Positions 20,211 through 31,370 are shown, counted from the stretch's first letter. The stretch is 64,000 bases of DNA from Meconema thalassinum (GCA_946902985.2 OX336388.2:127908346-127972345), one strand, 5' to 3'. Numbers and translations are program-made. Notes: generated from the sequence alone by a model not told the origin.

Positions 20211-22138
20211 AAAGAACCGCTACAGCTGGCCGTAGTACTCGTTACTACTGCACTGGTCTGGTTGTTCTGAGTTGTGTTGTCATTGTTTGGCTGTATATTA
20301 CTACCACTAGGCTGTCCTCTTCCTTGACCCCTATTCTGGTTGTAATTATTGTCATTATAATTTCTCCCTTGATTTCCCCTGAAATCATTGTTTCTCCCTT
20401 GATTTCCCCTGTAATCATTGTTCCTCCCTTGATACTGATTACCATAGCCATTTCCTCTGTTCTGATTTAGCTGATTATTATTATTTCTATTTTGAGCATT
20501 GGCCCCTTCGCCACCGTTCCCTTGAACTTCCTGATGCCTGGCTTCATTAGGTCTATTATTATTATTACCCTGGTTCCTATTGAAATTGTCCTCATAACCC
20601 CCTCTCCCTAGTGCATCAAATGTGCTTAACAAATTTTCTACTTGTGATATAGTCTTTACATTCTGGATACAAGCAGCCTCCTTGATCCTATAGGGAAAGT
20701 GCCTAAGTAGCAACCTTACCACATCACTTTCCTCCTTCAAGCCATCCAGATATTTACACACTAATACCTGCCCTAAAAAGTATTCGGTCATGGTGGAGCT
20801 TCCTTTAGGGTTATATTTACCACACACTACTCCCTCACGATGCTGCGACTGAATAACCTCATTCCAGAACTTTTCACAGAATTTCATTTTAAAATCATTC
20901 ATATCAGTAAACTTGTCTCTGTAGACAGCAAACCAATTCCTCGTTTCCCCCACAAACACTTGTTCTAAAATTTCAACTACCTGGCACCACTCAATACTAC
21001 CATTTTCCAACCTCTCCCCGAATTTATTTTCTATAGTGTTCATGAACTCCATTGGGCACCCCTGTCGATTGCTGAACTTACCCAGTTCTACCTCCCTGTG
21101 TGTGCTATTCACAAAAACTGGTCTATTCTGACTATTTTCTTGCCTGATCCTAGCTTTTAATTTTAATTCTAATTCTGCGATTTTCTCCTCAGCCTTCCTC
21201 TCAATACTGTTTACTGTTAATTTAATGTTTCCTTCTGATTCTTCTACTTTATCATATAGCTTTGCTTGTTTCTCCTCAATCTTGCTAATGCTCTCTTTAT
21301 TACTCTCTCTTAAATCATTTACTTCTGCAACTATTTGTGAGTGGACTTTCTCAATTCTACCCCCCAGCTGTTCCTTAACCTCTTTAGTAGCTACCTGAAT
21401 TTTGTCAATTTCTCCCCCCAATTGCTTTTTGACCTGCTGTGTTTCCAGTTGCACTAGTTCTTTTAAATTTTCAGCCTGTGTACTGATTCTAATTTCCAAC
21501 TCCTCCTGTACTTTTCCTAATTTTCTGTCTACATCTGCAATAATCTCTTTAGCCTTTTCTTCCATCACCCCCCTGATCTCACCTCTAATCAGTTCGAATT
21601 TGTCACTCATTTCCCTACTGTTTTGTTCTAATTTAGCATTTAAAGTTTCAGTACTCTCTCTATTTTCCTTACTGTTTTGTTCTAATCTGGCGTTTAAACT
21701 ATCGCTCAATTCCCTATTACTCTCTTTATTTTCCCTACTGTTTTGTTCTAGTTTAGCGTTATTCTGTTCTAACTTTGCATTTAAAGCTTCTGTACTTTCT
21801 TTATTTTCCCTACTGTTTTGTTCTAATTTAGCATTATTCTGTTCTAACTTTGCATTTAAAGCTTCTGTACTTTCTTTATTTTCCCTACTGTTTTGTTCTA
21901 ATTTAGCGTTATTCTGTTCTAACTTTGCATTTAAGGCATCACTACTAACTTTGTTCTGATACATAAACTCGAGAAGTAAAGTTTTTAATTCTGGTTGGCC
22001 GCCTACACTCCCTGTTTCAGTATCGGGATTTACCTCCGCTACCCCGGTACTACCATCACTCGACATACTGCTCGTATCATCACTCTCCCGTTGATGACCA
22101 CTACGTAACCTCATCTGTCTTTCTTTCTCATCCCCCAT
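20186..22138 (-). CDS. gag: Gag protein of Gypsy-type element
   Basis: The start chosen is MGDEKERQ (22136-22138); the open frame extends 24 codons further but that part is hydrophobic and unlike gag. Residues about 45-310 are a long coiled-coil, including near-identical repeats of 25-26 residues built on ALNAKLEQNNAKLEQNSREN. A capsid-like region follows (ELGKFSNRQGCPMEFMN, then WCQVVEILEQVFVGETRNWF and REAACIQNV-type helices). The C-terminus is Asn/Gly/Arg-rich (GRNNDYRGNQGRNNDF) with no CCHC zinc knuckle, so RNA binding is presumably through the RG/NG tract. Gag would assemble the particle. It ends with TAA at 20186 after a TTTAAAC slip site. Confidence 0.85.
   Translation of the reverse strand: MGDEKERQMRLRSGHQRESDDTSSMSSDGSTGVAEVNPDTETGSVGGQPELKTLLLEFMYQNKVSSDALNAKLEQNNAKLEQNSRENKESTEALNAKLEQNNAKLEQNSRENKESTEALNAKLEQNNAKLEQNSRENKESNRELSDSLNARLEQNSKENRESTETLNAKLEQNSREMSDKFELIRGEIRGVMEEKAKEIIADVDRKLGKVQEELEIRISTQAENLKELVQLETQQVKKQLGGEIDKIQVATKEVKEQLGGRIEKVHSQIVAEVNDLRESNKESISKIEEKQAKLYDKVEESEGNIKLTVNSIERKAEEKIAELELKLKARIRQENSQNRPVFVNSTHREVELGKFSNRQGCPMEFMNTIENKFGERLENGSIEWCQVVEILEQVFVGETRNWFAVYRDKFTDMNDFKMKFCEKFWNEVIQSQHREGVVCGKYNPKGSSTMTEYFLGQVLVCKYLDGLKEESDVVRLLLRHFPYRIKEAACIQNVKTISQVENLLSTFDALGRGGYEDNFNRNQGNNNNRPNEARHQEVQGNGGEGANAQNRNNNNQLNQNRGNGYGNQYQGRNNDYRGNQGRNNDFRGNQGRNYNDNNYNQNRGQGRGQPSGSNIQPNNDNTTQNNQTSAVVTSTTASCSGSLNANQAAK
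20207..20213 (-). promoter_or_regulatory. Candidate -1 ribosomal frameshift heptamer TTTAAAC
   Basis: In the gag frame the minus strand reads tcT-TTA-AAC, the canonical X-XXY-YYZ slippery sequence, 18 nt before the gag stop. The pol frame is exactly -1 and is open from a TAG just upstream of this point through to RNase H. A short stem (CAGG with CCTG about 45 nt further) can be drawn downstream, but I cannot fold it. Confidence 0.75.
21730..21960 (-). repeat. In-frame tandem repeat within gag
   Basis: About three copies of a roughly 75-bp unit, seen on the plus strand as repeated GTTATTCTGTTCTAACTTTG blocks. It lengthens the gag coiled-coil. Confidence 0.8.
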
Positions 22139-22251
22139 AATGATATACACTGATACAGACAAATAACCCCCAAAATACAGGCACAGAAATATATACCCTT
22201 CTCCTTCCACAAATGTTATTAGGTTTTCAGCCCCAAGTTGTCGGCGACAAG

Positions 22252-23611
22252 TGAAACGATTTGCTAGCTCCTAACTGTTGGGTGAGAAATGTAACTGTTT
22301 ACCTTTGCCTAAGCTATGTTGTTTTAATGGGCGCCAAGACCTCAACGCAATGTTGAAATCTAAATTTGTATTTAACAACGTCTAGCTCTGGCAGAACACC
22401 TTCAAGACTCTATTCACTCAGATCGTGGTATGATTTGATCATTAACCCAACAAACAATTGTATCATGAGAAGGAATTGGTCTATATCTAATGCTACCTAC
22501 TGAAAGCAAAGATTGCATTGTAAAAGAAATGAATTTATTATATAAAACAAGAATAGCAAAATTAATAATAATAAGTATAAAATTTAAATTGGAGCGTTGT
22601 GATTTGAATATTACCGATAGAAAATTACGTGAAAACGGAGTCTGATAAATTGATTTTACTCTTATTTCCAAGCTATGAAGTTACTGAAATATGAAATGTA
22701 AAACAAAGAAAATGAGAGATTGCGTATTTCTGCGTCATTGGCGCTTACCACTGGAAATTGCCAAAGCATTTCCCTCGTTCTTGATGATGTTGTGAGCTTC
22801 CCACAGTCTCCTGGACGTCGTCATCTCCGTCGGAATTTGATGATATTCTGGTAGATTAGATAATTCTATGGTCCGTACCTCGGACCCAAACACTCGTACA
22901 ACCAAGTTTTACAAAAGTTCGTCGCTAACTCCACTGAACATCGGAGCGACACGCACTTGCGACCGTACTCTGCAAGTTCTACACAGATTGTCCCTAACTC
23001 CACTGAACATCGGAGCGACTCGCACGCGCATCCATACTCCTCAAGTATTTCACAGATAGTCGTCGTTCCACGGCGCGTCGAACGATATATCCACACGCAG
23101 GCTCCCCACTCTTCAGCCGACTCCTAGCTTACGTTGTCTCCGCTGATTGGCTGTACCCCACTCGCTATATTCCCCTTCTCTGGGTCAATACACTCGGCGG
23201 GAGAGTTCCGTTCCAACAATTCGCCTTTCCTGGACGATGCGACCCAGGATTGCGTCATGCTTCTCGACAGGAATCAGCTTGTATTCGAATTCCCAGTGAG
23301 TCATCTCTCTCAAATACCCTAACTGACAAAAACTCCGTAAAATTCCGTAATCAGATAATTTTCTATGATATCGTCGTTCGTAATAATTTGCATGATAGCG
23401 GAATTTTAAGACATAGAAAACCTATCTGAATGCTAATAATTTTTATAAAATGCTCCGAAAATACCTTAATAATAATTATAATAAATTAATAATAATAATA
23501 AATTACCATGAAAAATTCTCTTGGCTGAACACTTTGCCGCGTAAATAAATATAGAATGGCTTCCTACTGACTTATGCCAGTTGCATAAAACCCCTCGAAA
23601 AACACGTTACA
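22252..23611 (-). repeat. 5' LTR of the Gypsy-type element
   Basis: 1,360 bp, TG...CA on the plus strand, matching 15437-16796. On the minus strand it should contain the element promoter; no TATA was assigned. The bases just past it on the minus strand (CTTGTCGCCGACAACTTGG) are where a primer-binding site would be, but I could not match a tRNA. Confidence 0.92.
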
Positions 23612-23615
23612 CAGT

Positions 23616-24455
23616 ATTGACATCACGAGCATGCCAATGTGCTACGGGAGTAAAACTCCCTTTCATAAAAACAAAAGCCTTACCTTGGCAATCCAAATAA
23701 GGTTTTGAATATTCCCGAAGGGAATATGATGTAGTTTCCATTTGAGCGGACGAATTATCAATAAATGATAAAAATGGTCTGGTTAGCTCAAACAATGCCA
23801 GCGTTTCGCCCCAGTGTGCCGTTGGGCTCGTCAGTTGGTACAGACACACCAACCAATACGCGTCCAATGTGCTACGGGAGTGAAACTCCCTATCATAAAA
23901 TCAAAAGCCTTACCTTGGCAATCCATATAAGGTTTTGAATATTCCCGAAGGGAATATGATGTAGTTTCCATTTGAGCGGATGAATTATCAATAAATGATA
24001 AAAATGGTCCGGTTAGCTCAAACAATGCCAGCGTTTCACCCCAGTGTGCCGTTGGGCTCGTCAGTTGGTACAGACACACCTACCAATACGCGTGGCTAGC
24101 ACATACTGAGAAGGCCATGCAAGACACAAAATACAAGCAGTATTGACGTCACGAGCATGCCAATGTGCTACGGGAGTAAAACTCCCTTTCATAAAAACAA
24201 AAGCCTTACCTTGGCAATCCAAATAAAGTTTTGAATATTCCCGAAGGGAATATGATGTAGTTTCCATTTGAGCGGATAAATTATCAATAAATGATAAAAA
24301 TGGTCCGGTTAGCTCAAAAATGCCAGCGTTTCGCCCCAGTGTGCCGTTGGGCTCGTCAGTTGGTACAGACACACCTTCCAATACGCGTCCAATGTGCTAC
24401 GGGAGTAAAACTCCCTTTCATAAAAACAAAAGCCTTACCTTGGCAATCCAAATAA
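23616..24455 (-). repeat. 296-bp satellite array, inverted block
   Basis: About three monomers in minus orientation. One spacing is about 220 bp because the segment from GGCTAGCACATACTGAG to the CGAGCATG phrase is missing. It meets the forward block at about 24455 in a head-to-head junction (AAATAAGG|CAATCCCAACGG). Confidence 0.9.
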
Positions 24456-26013
24456 GGCAATCCCAACGGCACACTGGGGCGAAACGCTGGCATTGTTTGA
24501 GCTAACCGGACCATTTTTATCATTTATTGATAATTCATCCGCTCAAATGGAAACTACATCATATTCCCTTCGGGAATATTCAAAACCTTATTTGGATTGC
24601 CAAGGTAAGGCTTTTGTTTTTATGAAAGGGAGTTTTACTCCCGTAGCACATTGGCATGCTCGTGACGTCAATACTGCTTGTATTTTGTGTCTTGCATGGC
24701 CTTCTCAGTATGTGCTAGCCACGCGTATTGGTAGGTGTGTCTGTACCAACTGACGAGCCCAACGGCACACTGGGGCGAAACGCTGGCATTGTTTGAGCTA
24801 ACCGGACCATTTTTATCATTTATTGATAACTCATCCGCTCAAATGGAAACTACATCATATTCCCTTCGGGAATATTCAAAACCTTATTTGGATTGCCAAG
24901 GTAAGGCTTTTGTTTTTATGAAAGGGAGTTTTACTCCCGTAGCACATTGGCATGCTCGTGACGTCAATACTGCTTGTATTTTGTGTCTTGCATGGCCTTC
25001 TCAGTATGTGCTACCCACGCGTTTTGGCAGGTGTGTCTGTACCAACTGACGAGCCCAACGGCACACTGGGGCGAAACGCTGGCATTGTTTGAGCTAACCG
25101 GACCATTTTTATCATTTATTGATAATTCATCCGCTCAAATGGAAACTACATCATATTCCCTTCGGGAATATTCAAAACCTTATTTGGATTGCCAAGGTAA
25201 GGCTTTTGTTTTTATGAAAGGGAGTTTTACTCCCGTAGCACATTGGCATGCTCGTGACGTCAATACTGCTAGTATTTTGTGTCTTGCATGGCCTTCTCAG
25301 TATGTGCTAGCCACGCGTATTGGTAGGTGTGTCTGTACCAACTGACGAGCCCAACGGCACACTGGGGCGAAACGCTGGCATTGTTTGAGCTAACCGGACC
25401 ATTTTTATCATTTATTGATAATTCATCCGCTCAAATGGAAACTACATCATATTCCCTTCGGGAATATTCAAAACCTTATTTGGATTGCCAAGGTAAGGCT
25501 TTTGTTTTTATGAAAGGGAGTTTTACTCCCGTAGCACATTGGCATGCTCGTGACGTCAATACTGCTTGTATTTTGTGTCTTGCATGGCCTTCTCAGTATG
25601 TGCTAGCCACGCGTATTGGTAGTGTGTCTGTACCAACTGACGAGCCCAACGGCACATTGGGGCGAAACGCTGGCATTGTTTGAGCTAACCGGACCATTTT
25701 TATCATTTATTGATAATTCATCCGCTCAAATGGAAACTACATCATATTCCCTTCGGGAATATTCAAAACCTTATTTGGATTGCCAAGGTAAGGCTTTTGT
25801 TTTTATGAAAGGGAGTTTTACTCCTGTAGCACATTGGCATGCTCGTGACGTCAATATTGCTTGTATTTTGTGTCTTGCATGGCCTTCTCAGTATGTGCTA
25901 GCCACGCGTATTGGTAGGTGTGTCTGTACCAACTGACGAGCCCAACGGCACACTGGGGCGAAACGCTGGCATTGTTTGAGCTAACCGGACCATTTTTATC
26001 ATTTATTGATAAA
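24456..26013 (+). repeat. 296-bp satellite array, forward block
   Basis: Monomers spaced 296, 296, 296, 295 and 296 bp (GAAACGCTGG at 24481, 24777, 25073, 25369, 25664, 25960), more than 95% alike by eye. Each holds three hairpins (ATATTCCC/GGGAATAT, GGGAGT/ACTCCC, TATCA/TTGATA) and one TGACGTCA. Long ORFs run through the array but 296 is not a multiple of three, so they are by-products of repetition. Confidence 0.92.
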
Positions 26014-26503
26014 GCATTATTGGTCGTGTTCATTTGAACAAGGTCGGCCATTTTACAATTTACTTTATACTACGTCATACCCATGTGACACGTTGCCAAC
26101 ATGAAAAATGAAATAAAAGGCAAAACCATTGGCCTGGATAAAGATTATTGATGCGTGACTTCCCCCACTGTGCGTGACAAATACCAGGGGTGTTATCTAT
26201 TAGCTACCGCAGAGGGCCGCGCTATCAAACCTCCATTGGTCAGAACAAAAATATTGGTCAAGTCAAAACCATTGGTACTGAATGCGTTGGGTTGGCATTA
26301 TGGACTCCTTCACAAACATTCACAAAGGTGGACGGCCGAGTAGCAATTTCAGCTATATAAGTCATGCTCCTATTAGGCGGGATGGTGGGTCTACAGCAGC
26401 AGACGAGTGAACATCTAATACTATATCATCTCCAGATACCATTACTATACCCTGATTTACAAAAGATGCGGAATTAGTATAGATCGCGAGTCCCGGCGGC
26501 ACC
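26014..26503. other. Satellite-flanking sequence with inverted counterpart at 14484-14560
   Basis: TTGCCAACATG, CCCCACTGTGCGTGAC, ACCAGGGG and TTAGCTACCGCAG here occur as reverse complements, in the mirrored order, around 14484-14560. I see no gene. Confidence 0.5.
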
Positions 26504-26759
26504 AAATTCCCCTAAAACAAAATGGCGGTGTCCGTGACGTCACCAATGACGTCACGAAATACTCCTCTAGCAAGCTTACGGGAAAAGCCTGGGGAATAGG
26601 GGGTTTTGGGTGGGGAACAACAAATAACGTGAAAAAAAGGGATGGGTATCGCGATCTTTACTTGAGCCCCCCCCCGCTCAAGTAAAGATCGCGTTACCCA
26701 TCAAAAATTTGCCATTTCACCTCCTTTTCAAACAATCGCAATACACAGAAAAAGACCCA

Positions 26760-28120
26760 CATTTCACCGCATTTTTTATAAAAGCCGGTATCGCGATCTT
26801 TACTTGAACTCCCCTGCTCAAGTACAGTTCGCGATACCCATCACAAATTCGCCATTTCAGCTCTTTTCCAAGCAATCGCGTTACGCAGTGAAAAATAAAC
26901 ATCGCGATACCAATCACAAATTCGCCATTTCAGCTCTTTTTCAAGCAATCGCACTACGCAGTGAAAAATAAACATCGCGATACCCATCACAAATTCGCCA
27001 TTTCAGGTCTTTTTCAACCAATCGCGCTATGCAGGGAAAAATAAAGATCGCGATACCCATCACAAATTCGCCATTTCAGCTCTTTTTCAAGCAATCGCGC
27101 TACGCAGTGAAAAATAAACATAGCGATACCCATCACAAATTCGTCATTTCAGCTCTTTTTCAAGCAATCGCGCTACGCAGTGAAAAATAAAGATTGTGAT
27201 ACCAATGACCAATTTGCCATTTCTGCACATTTTCAAGCAACCGAGCTACGCAGAGAAAATAAAGATCGCGATCCCCTTCACAAATTTGCTATTTCTCCTC
27301 ATTTTCAAGCAATCGCGCTATGCAGAAAGAAATTAAGATCGCGATACCCATCACAAATTTGCCATTTCGGCACATTTTCAAGCAATAACGCTGCGCAGAG
27401 AAAAATAAAGATCCCGATACCCATCACAAATTCGCCATTTCTGCACATTTTCAAGCAACTGCGCTACGCAGAGAAAAATAAAGATCGCGATACCCATCAC
27501 AAATTTGCCATTTTTCCTCATTTTGAAGCAATAACGCTATGCAGAGAAAAATAAGGATCGCGATACCCATCACAAATTTGCTATTTCTCCTCATTTTCAA
27601 GCAATTCCGCAATACAGAGAAAAATAAAGATCGCGATACCCATCACAAATTTGCCATTTCGGCACATTTTCAAGCAATAACGCTACGCAGAGAAAAATAA
27701 AGATCGCGATACCCATCACAAATTCACCATTTCTGCACATTTTCAAGCGACCGTGCTACGCAGAGAAAAATAAAGATCGCGTTCTCCATCACAAATTTGC
27801 CATTTCTCCTCATTTTCAAGCAATCGCGCTACGCAGAAAGAAATTAAGATCGCGATACCCATCACAACTTTGCCATTTCGGCACATTTTCAAGCAATAAC
27901 GCTACGCAGAGAAAAATAAAGATCGTGATACCCATCACAAATTCGCCATTTCTGCACATTTTCAAGCAACCGCGCTACGCAGAGAAAAATAGAGATCGCG
28001 TTCCCCATCAAAAATTTGCCATCTCTCCCCATTTTTAAGCAACCCCGCAATACAGAGAAAAATAAAGATCGCGATACCCATCACAAATTTCCCATTTCTA
28101 CATATTTTCAAGCAGTCGCA
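26760..28120 (+). repeat. 73-bp tandem repeat array, about 19 copies
   Basis: The phrase CGATACCCATCACAAATT recurs every 72-73 bp (for example 26835, 26908, 26981, 27054, 27127, 27200, 27272, 27345, 27418). Copies drift in two subtypes (CAGCTCTTTTTC versus TGCACATTTTC). Embedded ORFs are accidental. Confidence 0.92.
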
Positions 28121-28153
28121 CTACTCACACACACACACTCTATCTCTCTCTTT

Positions 28154-28847
28154 TCTAACCTTCGTTACGTCCTATCCAATGGTTACAGCCTAACCGCCCA
28201 GACCAATGGTTTAGTGTGAACAGTGCCCCACTAGCTGTCTCACACCTACCCACAGACTTCTAACCTTCGTTGCATCCTATCCAATGGTTTTGACAATGGT
28301 TACAGCCTAACCACCCAGACCAATGGTTTAGTGTGAACAGTGCCCCACTAGCTGCCGCACACCTACCCACAGACTTCTAACCTTCGTTGCGTCCTATCCA
28401 ATGGTTTTGACAATGGTTACAGCCTAACCACCCAGACCAATGGTTTAGTGTGAACAGTGCCCCACCTAGCTGCCGCACACCTACCCACAGACTTCTAACC
28501 TTCGTTGCATCCTATCCAATGGTTTTGACAATGGTTACAGCCTAACCACCCAGACCAATGGTTTAGTGTGAACAGTGCCCCACTAGCTGCCGCACACCTA
28601 CCCACAGACTTCTAACCTTCGTTGCATCCTATCCAATGGTTTTGACAATGGTTACAGCCTAACCACCCAGACCAATGGTTTAGTGTGAACAGTGCCCCAC
28701 CTAGCTGCCGCACACCTATCCACAGACTTCTAACCTTCGTTGCATCCTATCCATTGGTTTTGACAATGGTTACAGCCTAACCACCCAGACCAATGGTTTG
28801 GTGTGAACAGTGCCCCACTAGCTGCCGCACACCTACCCACAGACTTC
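28154..28847 (+). repeat. 117-bp tandem repeat array, six copies
   Basis: TAACCTTCGTT recurs at 28156, 28261, 28378, 28496, 28613 and 28731. The first unit lacks about 13 bp. The unit carries the phrases CCAATGGTTTTGACAATGG and GAACAGTGCCCCAC. The same unit continues at 31038. Confidence 0.93.
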
Positions 28848-29884
28848 GGTTGAACTGTACATTGCGATACAGCGGGGTCTAGGGAGATTTCAGGGAGATC
28901 AGTGACGTCACCGTGATCTCACGGCTGACGCATTGCTATCGGTAACGCTATTGGTTGTCAGCTGATTAATACGTCAGTTCCGTGGTCAGTTCGTCGCGGG
29001 ATTTTGCTGGAGTCGGTTCGCCATATTTGTATTGCCAGGCGTTAGCGTAATATTAAAATAAATATTCCTGTGAATAACCTGTAGAACACGATTTTGATAT
29101 TAGCTGTGTCGTGTGCTCGATTGTGTTGACGATTTGTATTAAAATTGTTTAAATCCTGAAGTTGTTGCATTAAAATAAAAGCCGTTACTTGTGGTGGAAA
29201 ATCAGTGCTTCTGCTTGTACATGTGGAATAATACAGCATTTGGAATATATCGGTGAGTTTTTACGTTGTTCATATATATATTTTGGTTGTTGCATTTAAT
29301 ATGAAAGTTGTCTAAACGATAATATTACGTCAGGCACGGTGTTGGGGAATACGCCTGTTAAAATAGTAATGGATGGGTAAAATTTAGACAAATTGGCATT
29401 TACATGAACACCTGCAAAATAGATATGACAATGTTTTGTATTAGACCTATCGACCCATAGGTCTTGTTTTTGTGTTTGTAGCCAATATTGGAAAACATAA
29501 AAATACCAACCTATCGGAGGGGGGGTGTGGGTGCCCCCCAGCAAAAAGAACATTATTGACCACAATGTATTGATGTCAACCGGCGATTATTACAGACCGT
29601 GATCGTTTGTGCATGAATATATTATATAAACAAATTGGTTGTTTTTGTGATGTTATCAACCACTTGACGAAATGCTTCTCTGGCAAGTTTTTGGGAAAAA
29701 CCTTGGTTATAGGGTATTTTGGGTGGTGACAACTCAATAACAGAAATGAGCATTAAAAAACTTCGAAACCTATTGTGTTTCGTCACATGTAATTTATTTA
29801 TCGGCCTACATCAATTTGGCACGCCGTGCATACGAAAATATTTTTATTTAGGGTTACATTTATGACATATTTTTAAAATTCCGT

Positions 29885-30870
29885 TTCGGGATATGTAATT
29901 CGCCTATATAGTTGAATTACAGATGACGTTAAGCGTCGTAATTAATTTAATTTTATATTTATAAGACATTGTATCGAAAGCCGTAATTGACCTATATAGC
30001 TGAATTAAAGATTTCGATGCAATGTTTTATTAATAGACTATGAAATTATACTAATTACTAATCTGTAATTGATCTACATATGCCAATTGTAGAATTCGAT
30101 GCGTAAAATTAAAAATATCAACTGAAATTACGATGTGTATCGGAATCTGTAATTGACATATATAGGCCAATTAAAGAATTCGATGCGGAAATTGTAAAGT
30201 ATAACGTTAAATTGCGAAATTTTATTCAGCATCGGAATCGTTAATTGAGCTATATAGGTAAATTATAGATTTCGATGCAATGTTTTTTATTTACGAAAAG
30301 AAAATAATTACCATGTGTATCGGAATCTGTAATTGATCTACTTAGGCCAATTATATATTTCGATACGGAAATTTATAATATATGACGTGAATTTGCGATT
30401 TTTTTTAATGTATCGGAATCATTAATTGAACTATATAGCTCAATTATAGATTTCGATTCATTGGTCGATTTGGCAGTTTTTGTGTTTGCCCATCCAAAAA
30501 AAAACCTATTACCCAGGCCTTTCCCGGATATATATGACGTGAATTTGCGATTTTTTTAATGTATCGGAATCTTTATTTGAACTATTTAGCTCAATTATAG
30601 ATTTCGATACGTAAAAAAAACTTGACGGTTTTTGTGTTTTCCCACCCAAAAAAACTCCTATTACGTGAATTTGCGAATTTTTTATATGAATCAGAATCTT
30701 TATTTGAACTATTTAGCTCAATTATAGATTTCGATACATAAAAAAATGACGGTTTTTGTGGTTTCCCACCCAAAAACTCCTATTACGTGAATTTGCGAAT
30801 TTTTTTTAATGTATCGGAATCTTTATTTGAACTATTTAGCTCAATTATAGATTTCGATACATACAAAAAT
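29885..30870. repeat. Array of about 44-bp near-palindromes, some in a 125-bp tandem unit
   Basis: About ten occurrences of a motif TCGGAATCTGTAATTG-ACCTATATAGG-CCAATTATAGATTTCGA in pieces, centred near 29905, 29995, 30075, 30160, 30252, 30340, 30435, 30570, 30715 and 30840. The motif is nearly its own reverse complement. From 30420 the motif is part of a roughly 125-bp direct repeat that also holds TTTTTGTGTTTTCCCACCC. Confidence 0.75.
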
Positions 30871-31037
30871 TGACGGTTTTTGTGTTTCCCCACCCAAAAA
30901 AACCCTATTACCCAGGCTTTTCCCATTGGCTTGCCTGAGGAGTATTTCGTGACGTCGTTGATGACGTCACGGAAGCCGCCATTTTGTTTTAGGGGAATTT
31001 CATACGCGGCCGTATCGCAATGTATAGTAGTCCCCAG

Positions 31038-31370
31038 ACTTCTAACCTTCGTTGCGTCCTATCCAATGGTTTTGACAATGGTTACAGCCTGACCGCCCAG
31101 ACCAATGGTTTAGTGTGAACAGTGCTCCACTAGCTGCCGCACACCTACCCACAGACTTCTAACCTTTGTTGCGTCCTATCCAATGGTTTTGACAATGGTT
31201 ACAGCCTAACCGCCCAGACTAATGGTTTAGTGTGAACAGTGCCCCACTAGCTGCCGCACACCTAACCACAGACTTCTAACCTTCGTTGCGTCCTATCCAA
31301 TGGTTTTGACAATGGTTACAGCCTAACCGCCCAGACCAATGGTTTAGTGTGAACAGTGCCCCACTAGCTT
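31038..31370 (+). repeat. 117-bp tandem repeat array, three copies
   Basis: TAACCTTYGTT at 31043, 31160 and 31277, same unit and orientation as 28154-28847. Confidence 0.92.

Larger units (their letters stand above)
15437..23611 (-). mobile_element. Gypsy-type LTR retrotransposon, integrase-deleted
   Basis: An 8,175-bp element on the minus strand with 1,360-bp LTRs at both ends, each running TG to CA, and a 4-bp target duplication CAGT (15433-15436 and 23612-23615) that restores the interrupted satellite monomer. Gag (20186-22138) and pol (18030 to about 20210) lie in the -1 relation. Pol order is protease, RT, RNase H, as in Gypsy. Integrase is reduced to a C-terminal remnant. The LTRs differ at only a handful of positions I could spot (for example near 15989/22804), so insertion was recent. 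No primer-binding site or clear polypurine tract next to the 3' LTR could be assigned. Confidence 0.9.
26504..31000. mobile_element. 4.5-kb unit bounded by about 113-bp terminal inverted repeats
   Basis: The left end 26504-26616 (AAATTCCCCTAAAACAAAAT... to TTTTGGGTGGGG) is the reverse complement of 30888-31000 at roughly 85-90% by eye. Both tips contain two TGACGTCA palindromes. Inside are a 73-bp array, a 117-bp array and a palindrome array; no transposase frame was found. Further partial copies of the tip lie at about 29655-29735 and 30485-30520. A clear target-site duplication was not seen. It is best described as a non-autonomous foldback-like unit of unknown class. Confidence 0.55.

Noticed and set aside
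21402..21959. 185-codon plus-strand ORF opposite gag
   Set aside because: Antisense shadow of the gag coiled-coil repeats; Ser/Leu/Phe low complexity.
24493..25936. Repeated ORFs of 86-123 codons sharing TSPTAHWGETLALFELTGPF
   Set aside because: They are the 296-bp satellite read in shifting frames; 296 is not a multiple of three and the frame changes from copy to copy.
26534..26557. Paired TGACGTCA as a functional CREB enhancer
   Set aside because: The sites occur in every satellite/TIR copy; regulation cannot be claimed from the motif alone.
26640..28120. CRISPR array (regular repeats)
   Set aside because: The whole 73-bp unit is conserved with no variable spacers, and the genome is eukaryotic.
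27180..28219. ORFs of 67-124 codons in the 73-bp array
   Set aside because: Translation of a tandem array; the reading frame is open only because the unit lacks stops in one phase (as KFAISPHF-type repeats).
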